Positions 58,494 to 64,000 of a stretch of 64,000 nucleotides of DNA are shown piece after piece. The notes beneath the pieces were generated by a model that saw only the letters and a list, made by a program, of their open reading frames with translations, did not search any database and was not told where the DNA came from. Position numbers and translations under genes: made by a program. Position 1 is the first letter of the stretch. Every line of letters starts with the position of its first letter. This DNA is from Hanleya hanleyi (taxonomy: Eukaryota; Mollusca; Polyplacophora; Lepidopleurida; Hanleyidae). Location: positions 40,348 through 104,347 of the forward strand of contig JAVTVY010025298.1 of assembly GCA_036873755.1 (NCBI GenBank), in the 5' to 3' direction.

Positions 58494-59760
58494 GGACGTT
58501 TCTTTGCTGATCCACGGTGATGACGTTATCAAACTCGGCGTAGCAAATCACGTTAATGGTATAGAGTAGAGGGACGGAGAAACGCAGTTCCAACCGTAAG
58601 TTTCCTTTCTTGAGCAAGGCCAGTTGATGATCGTGTTCCAAGGTTGGGGTGAGGTCGAAGGCGAACAAAGTGTACCCACGGCTAAAGTCTCGTCGAGTGA
58701 TGGTATTTCCTTCGTCTTGATTGTTTTGTCCTGTGGCTGTAAACAGGTTCAGGTAGCTCCGCACATAGTGATGGTTACCAAAATCCGGTTGTAACGGACG
58801 GGCTGGAATTTGATGCCCGGCCACGTGCAGTGCCAAAAAGTTGAGGTTGAAATGTTGAAAGTGGAACGGATTCTCATTCCACTGTCCATTGAAACTGGTG
58901 TTGTTCACACACGCCAGGGTAAGACGTTTAGGGAGATCCCCTAGAAATAAATTTTCACGATTGGCCATCATCGTACCTGCTGGCACAGAGAACACCTTGG
59001 TCTGTACGCGTCGGATGGGGTACAGGGCTGGTTTTTTCGATAAGGCTTCCATGTGACTCACCAACACGCCCTGTTGCAAATCCACTGTACGGACAAACAG
59101 GGCTGCATCTTCTATGATGATCTTGTAATTGGGGGCATCTCCATCGGCCATCAAGGCGAAAGTGGGTGGGGAACGGATCAACTTTCATCATGTAGCGGTC
59201 TTGCAGGAACAGATCGGCGTGCAGTCGTCCCATCATATCGACGGACGTGCTACGGGTTGTCAGCTGCCTGCGATGGCCGAACCCATTATTGGCAACGGTG
59301 ATGGCATCCATGGCTCCGGGTGTATCCCTGTAGTACAGCGAGGCTTGCAAGTGTGTTTTTTGGCATCTTCTCCGTACGACAACAGCGTCTCGATGTAGGC
59401 TCGGTACGGGTACGTATTGGTGGACGTACTGATGAGTTTATCGTTCAGACTGATATCCATCTGTTAGAACAAGGAGTGCAGCCAAAGATTCACCGGGCCT
59501 ACCACCGCATCGTTCGCCATGGGCGTCCCGTCGTTGTCCACTATTTTGGCTTTCACGTACAAGTACGTGTGGGCTAAATCCAGGTAGGCCGTATCTTTGT
59601 TTTCAATGGTAAATTCCAGTGGTCCCGTGCCCGTCAGGCTAGCCAGGGGGGGATGTTCTACCCAACGTCCTTCGGCGACACTGGTCTGTGTGGGTGGAAT
59701 AGTCCACAAATCCAATTCACTGTTGGTAGACTGACACGACTCGGAGTGAATGAATGCCAT
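58474..59760 (-). pseudogene. MCP: Polinton major capsid protein (double jelly-roll, hexon-like), interrupted
   Basis: Start ATG 59,758-59,760 overlaps the previous stop as TAATG. The N-terminus (NSELDLWTIPPTQTSV) is the well-conserved signature of the animal protein group named after nematode F54H12.2, which is the Polinton major capsid protein. Length about 428 codons, normal. Breaks: in-frame TAA 59,464-59,466 (followed by CAG ATG); frame change at about 59,345-59,365 beside an A6 run; frame change at about 59,160-59,185 beside a C4 run. The final part (from 59,181) is open for about 235 codons to TAG 58,474-58,476. All segments align in order, so the gene is complete apart from point lesions. 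Confidence 0.93.
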
Positions 59761-60161
59761 TATGCGAAGATGTCTCTCTTACCCTTCTTCTTCCGGGGTG
59801 TGCGTCGTCGGTGTGTCGGTCGTCGAATGACTCTTCGTTGTGCTCGTGGTTGTCTTTTAAGGGCTTTGGCGATCAAGACGCTGCCTGCTTCTTGGGCCCA
59901 TCGTTTCAAGGCTTGTCGGGGTGCCGTTCCTCCCAAGACATCACCGGCCACGCGCAGTCCACTGCGTACCGCTTGTTTACCCACCGCTTTTACTCCCCGT
60001 GTCACCAAGGGCAAGAACGTTTTGACGATGCTGCCCAGTATGTTACCCAATCCGTGACCTCGTTGCATGGGTGCACCGCTAAAGATGGGCAAGCTACCTC
60101 CCGTTTGTTTCTTGTAGTAGTCGGCATAGCTGGCCGTATGGCACTGGTAAGGCACGTACAT
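59760..60161 (-). CDS. pVI-like minor capsid/core protein of Polintons
   Basis: 133 aa, uninterrupted. Gly-rich amphipathic segment GHGLGNILGSIVKTFLPLV (residues about 35-53) is followed by conserved KAVGKQAVRSGLRVAGDVLGG. The C-terminus is highly basic (RRVIRRPTHRRRTPRKKKGK), fitting DNA contact or nuclear entry. In adenoviruses pVI links hexon to the core and lyses membranes; the same role here is inferred from order and composition. Starts at TAATG overlapping the minor capsid stop and ends at TAATG overlapping the major capsid start. Confidence 0.85.
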   Translation of the reverse strand: MYVPYQCHTASYADYYKKQTGGSLPIFSGAPMQRGHGLGNILGSIVKTFLPLVTRGVKAVGKQAVRSGLRVAGDVLGGTAPRQALKRWAQEAGSVLIAKALKRQPRAQRRVIRRPTHRRRTPRKKKGKRDIFA

Positions 60162-60948
60162 TATACGAAGTGAGGAGAACGTGCTTGTCGGAAACGAAGT
60201 GTCAGCACCACTTTCCCTCGTTCGAATGCGACCGGGTGTCCCGTGTCATCTCTTATATCCACCGTGATCGTGTTGATATCGGTGTGTCGTACGGGCAGGT
60301 AGAGTATGTGGTTGAAACTCTGGGTGACTTGATCGCCATACTTCTTTTTAATGGGTACCACCCGTAACAGAGGTGTGTTCACATTGCCCACAATATGGCT
60401 GTCCACTGCGTCCGAGTAGACGTAGAGTCCGTATATACCCACTTTCATATCCATCACAACGTCACCGTTGTCGGTGGTGGGACCCGCGTAGATGTCGTAA
60501 GGGAGACCTAACATTTGCTATAGCCTAGGACTGAGTTCCACACCCACGTTGGGGCTGAGCAGGATACAGGCCTTGTCGTTGTGTGCGTTAACATCGAAGA
60601 CCACGTGATTCTTGAAGGGATAGGCTTTGACGGGTCTTGAACTATTCGTCACCACCCGTAGAGACTTATAATTCAACAATGTGGTCAGACCCTCTATGAA
60701 CGCCTTGGGGTATCGTATTGGCCTTCGGGGAGAGTCAGACGGTTTACTTTGCCTTCGTAGGTCACCTCGTACCATACTTCCTTGCCTCGCACGTTGTACC
60801 ACGAGTAAGGGTATTGAATATCCACCAGTCCACATTCCCACCGTCCAGGTAAATGCAACGGTTGCGGTAATTGGGTCACGTACTTGGCCAAGGTGTTGTC
60901 AGGAAACACATCGAGCGAACTGTTACTGGGCAACGTGAGATAAAACAT
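60161..60948 (-). pseudogene. mCP: Polinton minor capsid protein (penton-like single jelly-roll), interrupted
   Basis: ATG 60,946-60,948 opens with MFYLTLPSNSSLDVFPDNTL, the family signature, followed by WECGLVDIQYPYSWYNV. An upstream GTG at 60,975 is less likely. The C-terminal half has GDQVTQSFNHILYLPVR and DIRDDTGHPVAFERGKVV, also diagnostic. Breaks: frame change at about 60,705-60,730 in a C4 run, and in-frame TAG 60,518-60,520, followed by CAA ATG. The two halves after that share one frame. About 262 codons in all. Confidence 0.9.
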
Positions 60949-61023
60949 GACGACTGAACTTTCTTGCTTTTGCACCTGGCTTTAATAGGGCTCCCAGGCC
61001 TTGGGCGGCTGACCTCGGCGTCG

Positions 61024-61733
61024 TCATCGTCGCGGTGACTTAGATCTTGGTGGTTGCAGGGGGTGGCGTGGTAAAAGGGGTGAAAAAGTAGGTGCCCGTC
61101 GTTGTGGTGTTTTGGGGGGTGACTCCGGTTCCCAAGAAGAGGGTGGTGGTGGTGGTCTACTCGGCGATTGCTGGGTCCGCTGCATAAAGGCCCAACGGTT
61201 AGGATTCCCCACCAATTCTTGAGGGGTGTGTTCAACCCCTGAGCAAAGGCTTCCCAGCCCGGTGGATTAGAGTGTTTGCGAGAGCGCACCGTATCGTTGA
61301 TCAAATCGGTGATATGAGACCCCGGCACCACTCGGTTTCGAATAAGCAGTTTCCCCTGATCGCTCCAACCCATATCGGGATTCTGTTTCACCCGGTACAA
61401 CAATAAACGAGCCTTGATCTTGAATGCCTTAGGGACGCTGGCCAACACTTCCTCTTCCAGCTGAGGTGATGATGGCGGTGTGGGTGCTGGCGCTGCTGGT
61501 AGTGGTGCTGGTGGTGTACTACCCCTATATTGATCCATAAACGTCTTGTACCGGTTCAGCGTCTGATGGTAGAGTTGAATTTTCTCGTGATCGGGTAGTC
61601 GACGTTGGAGTATACTATTCATCTCTTCGTCGAGAGACTGGAGTTGTTGCACCGTGGCAGGCACGGGATAGGGTGATTGCAAACTCTGTAACAGTCGAGG
61701 TTCCACCAGCATCATTTTTTTCGTATGTTCCAT
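61024..61733 (-). pseudogene. Conserved Polinton protein of unknown function, one frame break
   Basis: ATG 61,731-61,733 lies 4 bases after the stop of the next gene. Conserved features: LDEEMNSILQRRLPDHEKI, QLYHQTLNRYKTF, PKAFKIKARLLLYRVKQNP, GSHITDLINDTVRSRK and NPPGWEAFAQGLN; a Pro/Ala-rich linker lies at residues about 70-92. The frame changes at about 61,210-61,235 (C4 run); the tail then reads VGNPNRWAF plus a Pro/Arg-rich end. I recognise this architecture from other animal Polintons but know no role for it. Virion or DNA-condensing function is possible. Confidence 0.75.
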
Positions 61734-61737
61734 GACG

Positions 61738-62076
61738 TTAGCGTCCCAAGATGGATCCTACTAACGGTCCCAGTACGGTGGCGGCTAAGGGTGCGAGGAG
61801 TGCCCCGAGAAATCCACCTCGCTGTAACACCTGTTTCTTTTTCTTTAAACTACCCGTCGTCTTCACCAGCGTTCGGAGACCCGTCTTGTGCCGTTGCAAT
61901 TTCCCTTTCTGCAGGGGACTGAGAGGAACATTCCCTTTTAACACATTATGAGCGACTTCACACAAACACCGTACCAATTCTGCGTCCGCGCCTCGCACCA
62001 GGGCCCGGCCCACTTCCGGTGGCGCGCTGCGTAATACGCGGAGGGCCGGCGCGTGCTTCCGTATCCGTGCAGACAT
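61738..62076 (-). CDS. Small basic core-like protein conserved in Polintons
   Basis: 112 aa, uninterrupted, ATG 62,074-62,076, TAA 61,738-61,740. Strongly basic first 85 residues (SARIRKHAPALRVL, GNVPLSPLQKGKLQRHKTGL, SLKKKKQVLQRGGFL), then a hydrophobic Gly/Ala/Leu tail (ALLAPLAATVLGPLVGSIL). The layout resembles adenovirus core proteins such as pX/mu that condense DNA; that function is inferred. Its intactness contrasts with the broken neighbours. Confidence 0.8.
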   Translation of the reverse strand: MSARIRKHAPALRVLRSAPPEVGRALVRGADAELVRCLCEVAHNVLKGNVPLSPLQKGKLQRHKTGLRTLVKTTGSLKKKKQVLQRGGFLGALLAPLAATVLGPLVGSILGR

Positions 62077-62116
62077 GATGATGAAGTGAATGCTAGAGGG
62101 GTTGTGTCTTCTTCTT

Positions 62117-62730
62117 TTATTTGGGTGTGTACACCGTCTGGAACTCTCCGGGGAAAATGTGGGTGCGCAATCGAAGTGCCGAGGGTGTTCCTTGTTTCAA
62201 GTCGATGAGCAGATACCCGTGGGCCCCTTGGGTGGCATCTTCAAAGGCTTCCCGCACAAAGGCCGTGTTTTTAGGGTACATCTGTTTCGCCAGGTGCATA
62301 ATTTGTGATGCGTCTCTGGGGTTTTTGAATAAGACCACATACTGAGCATTCAAACTGATGTTCCTGTGCTCTTTGTTCTTACTGAAGAGATTCTGGACGA
62401 TGTAGATGATGCTCAACCGACGACGATGGCTCCCTTTCGTAAAGAGACGCGTCACCCGACTGTCCGTTTCGGTCATCAGATCGTCTACCACGACCAACGT
62501 GTCTTCTGGGGTATCTCTGGGGGTAATCCTTCCACCAATGTGAGTCCAGGGATGCGTGCCTGTTCCTCGGACGCAGGCTGCCAAGCTCCATAACACCACA
62601 GGATGCGAGCCACGGGTGGTGAAATGAGGGCTGACCCGTGTTGGATGAACCGTTGAACGAAGTGTGTTTTTCCCGACCCGGTCGGTCCAGCGATGAGACC
62701 CGTGAAGGGATGCTGCCACCGAGGATCCAT
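62117..62730 (-). pseudogene. ATP: FtsK/HerA-type genome-packaging ATPase, one frame break
   Basis: Pumps DNA into the capsid in Polintons and related viruses. ATG 62,728-62,730. Walker A GPTGSGKTHFVQ is at residues 15-26. Walker B appears as LVVVDDLM after a frame change at about 62,490-62,515, which lies among G4/G5 runs. A conserved YIVQNLFSKNKEHR and NAQYVVLFKNPRDASQI follow, then a stop at 62,117-62,119. About 205 codons, normal for the family. It follows the membrane protein by six bases. Confidence 0.92.
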
Positions 62731-62736
62731 AGGGTT

Positions 62737-63300
62737 TTATTTGGTGATTTGCGCCCAGCGTTCAGAGGCCCACCACCGTTGTCGTGGATCCCACCGGGGG
62801 TCGTAGTCGTGCGGGTACCGTTGCCGTGGTAAACGTGGTACTAGTCTCACTCTAGGTGTTAGCGTCGTGGTGGTGGTGGTGGGAGTCCTATGTTGCCGTG
62901 GTTTTGCCCTGGGTGCTGTGGAAGATGATGCGGGTGGTACGCTTCTGAGGGTAGGACTAGGCAAGTACACGGGGGGACCCCGGGTGAAGTTCCGCAGAGG
63001 TGGCGGAGGACTAGACCGCGTAGTGGGCTGGGTTGTAGAACGTGGTGATCTGGTAATGTTCCGCAGCGTAGTAGGAGAGGGAGTGGTGGTGGTGGTGTTG
63101 GTGGTGGTGGTGGGTGATTGCACTTGACGTTGGGAGGCAGGACTTGGACGAATGGAGGGTAGGTTGAAACAGGATATCAGGTACGCCAAATCGTAGAAGA
63201 CTCCTCCAAATAAGGTACCCAGAAGCACTAGTAGACACACGACGGTACCGACTTGTCCTTTTCGAGTCCGCAGCAGTAAGGGCAGATATGCACTATCCAT
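62737..63300 (-). CDS. Single-pass membrane protein with Thr/Pro/Ser-rich stalk
   Basis: 187 aa, ATG 63,298-63,300, stop 62,737-62,739. A short basic N-terminus precedes one membrane segment (residues about 18-42, GTVVCLLVLLGTLFGGVFYD). The remainder is low-complexity Thr/Pro/Ser with Asn-X-Thr/Ser sites and a basic, Trp-containing C-terminus. Composition is mucin-like. Similar lineage-specific membrane proteins occur beside the ATPase in other large DNA elements, but I recognise no homologue. A viral surface or assembly role is only a guess. Confidence 0.65.
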   Translation of the reverse strand: MDSAYLPLLLRTRKGQVGTVVCLLVLLGTLFGGVFYDLAYLISCFNLPSIRPSPASQRQVQSPTTTTNTTTTTPSPTTLRNITRSPRSTTQPTTRSSPPPPLRNFTRGPPVYLPSPTLRSVPPASSSTAPRAKPRQHRTPTTTTTTLTPRVRLVPRLPRQRYPHDYDPRWDPRQRWWASERWAQITK

Positions 63301-63343
63301 GGTACAACCCTAGACTGAAGGCTGTAGGCGATGTGAGGTAGAA

Positions 63344-63349
63344 TTTATA
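63344..63349 (-). promoter_or_regulatory. TATA box overlapping the integrase stop codon
   Basis: On the minus strand GGCTATAAATTC contains TATAAA, and the same bases supply the TAA of the integrase. Initiation would fall near 63,315-63,320, just upstream of the membrane-protein ATG at 63,300. Confidence 0.55.
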
Positions 63350-64000
63350 GCCGTTTCATGTCACGGGCTGAGACCCAGGAATTAAACGAACTGGGCCAAC
63401 CTTGCCATTTGACGAAATGATAGGGGATGCCACGTCGACGTTCCGTTATCAAAATCTTTTCCACCGTGTAGTAGTCTTTCCGTGTTTTTACCACCGGTTG
63501 TAATTCTGCCTCGTAAAACGTGCCTTGCAGTGTTTCTCCTTGTAGATCTTCCAGTTGATAGACGTGTGGGTGTCGAGGGTTATGGTGAACGATGACAAAG
63601 TGCTCGTCACTCCAGTTGGGCAAGTTACAAGCGTCTAGTCCGTCAGTCATAATCCAGCCGTCGTCCATTAGAGAATATCCGCGTCCATAATCCAAAGACG
63701 TATTCCATATTCCATATAACAGTATTAGCACCAAATTCAAAAAGACAATCATTGTATACATAAACATAGGCTTGTTTCCTGCAAGAGAGAAGCGGTCAAC
63801 AGTTTTCTCAAATTGCCCTTTGACTTTACTGATCCGTACCACATCCCCGCGTTTGTAACGGGGTGACGTGAGTGGACTTGGTTCTATCGAGTACAGCGTA
63901 CGGCGCACTTGATGTTCGTTGCGTTCCGTCACATCGAGGGGAGCCCGCTGGATACTGCGATGATAGGCTCGATTGTACCCTTGGACCAGTTGAGATATCA
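63345..64000 (-). CDS. INT: Polinton retroviral-type integrase, C-terminal part with chromodomain (partial, with internal insertion)
   Basis: The frame is open from the right window edge (reading QLVQGYNRAYHRSIQRAP) to TAA 63,345-63,347; the catalytic core lies beyond 64,000. In order: the end of the core region, an SH3-like C-terminal domain (YKRGDVVRISKVKG, then LPNWSDEHFVIVHHN, VYQLEDLQGETLQGTFYEAE), and a chromodomain at the end (YYTVEKILITERRRG, HFVKWQGWPSSFNSW) with its aromatic cage residues. The SH3-like domain is split by about 60 extra codons (about 63,640-63,825) encoding a hydrophobic stretch, MFMYTMIVFLNLVLILLYGI, that I do not expect in the family. The insert keeps the frame. 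The chromodomain would direct insertion to marked chromatin. Confidence 0.9.
   Translation of the reverse strand, partial: ISQLVQGYNRAYHRSIQRAPLDVTERNEHQVRRTLYSIEPSPLTSPRYKRGDVVRISKVKGQFEKTVDRFSLAGNKPMFMYTMIVFLNLVLILLYGIWNTSLDYGRGYSLMDDGWIMTDGLDACNLPNWSDEHFVIVHHNPRHPHVYQLEDLQGETLQGTFYEAELQPVVKTRKDYYTVEKILITERRRGIPYHFVKWQGWPSSFNSWVSARDMKRL

Larger units (their letters stand above)
53673..64000. mobile_element. Polinton/Maverick (adintovirus-type) element, right end outside the window
   Basis: Protein-primed PolB on plus; integrase, packaging ATPase, adenain-like protease, major and minor capsid proteins, pVI-like and other Polinton-conserved proteins on minus. This combination defines Polintons and adintoviruses. 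Terminal inverted repeats and the 6-bp target duplication cannot be checked because the right terminus is missing; the left terminus probably lies between about 50.8 and 53.1 kb. Breaks in several genes are given under each entry. Confidence 0.93.

Overview
The window is animal nuclear DNA, most likely from a mollusc. The evidence is a spliced serine carboxypeptidase gene of animal type with 12 exons, 5S-rRNA-headed and tRNA-headed SINEs that share the mollusc-type 3' tail ending in (TGAG/CTCA)n, abundant minisatellites and MITEs, and a virus-like Polinton (Maverick/adintovirus-type) element at the right end. There is no bacterial operon, CRISPR array or rRNA operon. The taxon is inferred from repeat style, not from a marker gene.

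Layout. Bases 1-615 hold the last intron and terminal exon of an unidentified plus-strand gene ending in a Met/Gly/Pro-rich tail. Bases 616-24,600 are non-genic: minisatellites (2.7, 3.6, 8.3, 9.4, 10.1 kb), SINEs (7.2, 13.8, 14.8 kb), a 1.18-kb TIR element nested in a SINE, two inverted copies of one MITE (18.7 and 20.6 kb), hAT-like MITEs, and five copies of a structured element (1.51, 1.67, 1.95, 8.94, 12.43 kb) whose stems show compensatory changes and whose structured part always follows AG|GCAAGT. Bases 24,642-37,920 (minus strand) are a complete SCPEP1-like retinoid-inducible serine carboxypeptidase gene; I could place 12 exons with consistent phases giving 444 codons. Its last intron is almost wholly two minisatellites.

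Bases 38,250-43,259 are a 5'-truncated non-LTR retrotransposon broken by two later insertions. Bases 43,576-50,060 are a stack of DNA elements: GATATC-rich MITEs, a hAT-like MITE, a 2.5-kb foldback element with perfect 8-bp target duplication, and a PIF/Harbinger transposase. Bases 50,840-53,670 are a repeat-rich, TGACGTCA-rich leader that may belong to the Polinton.

Bases 53,673-64,000 are the Polinton, running off the right edge. On the plus strand lies protein-primed DNA polymerase B behind a TATA box. On the minus strand, from right to left, lie integrase with chromodomain (partial), a Thr-rich membrane protein, packaging ATPase, a basic core-like protein, a conserved Polinton protein of unknown role, minor capsid (penton-like), pVI-like protein, major capsid and adenain-like protease. 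The two gene sets converge on opposed polyadenylation signals at 57.88-57.93 kb, next to a tRNA-like Pol III unit. Together they are a replication, packaging and integration set. Several genes carry frame breaks, all in short homopolymers, plus three in-frame stops. The copy is therefore either a young pseudogenised insertion or partly an assembly-error artefact.
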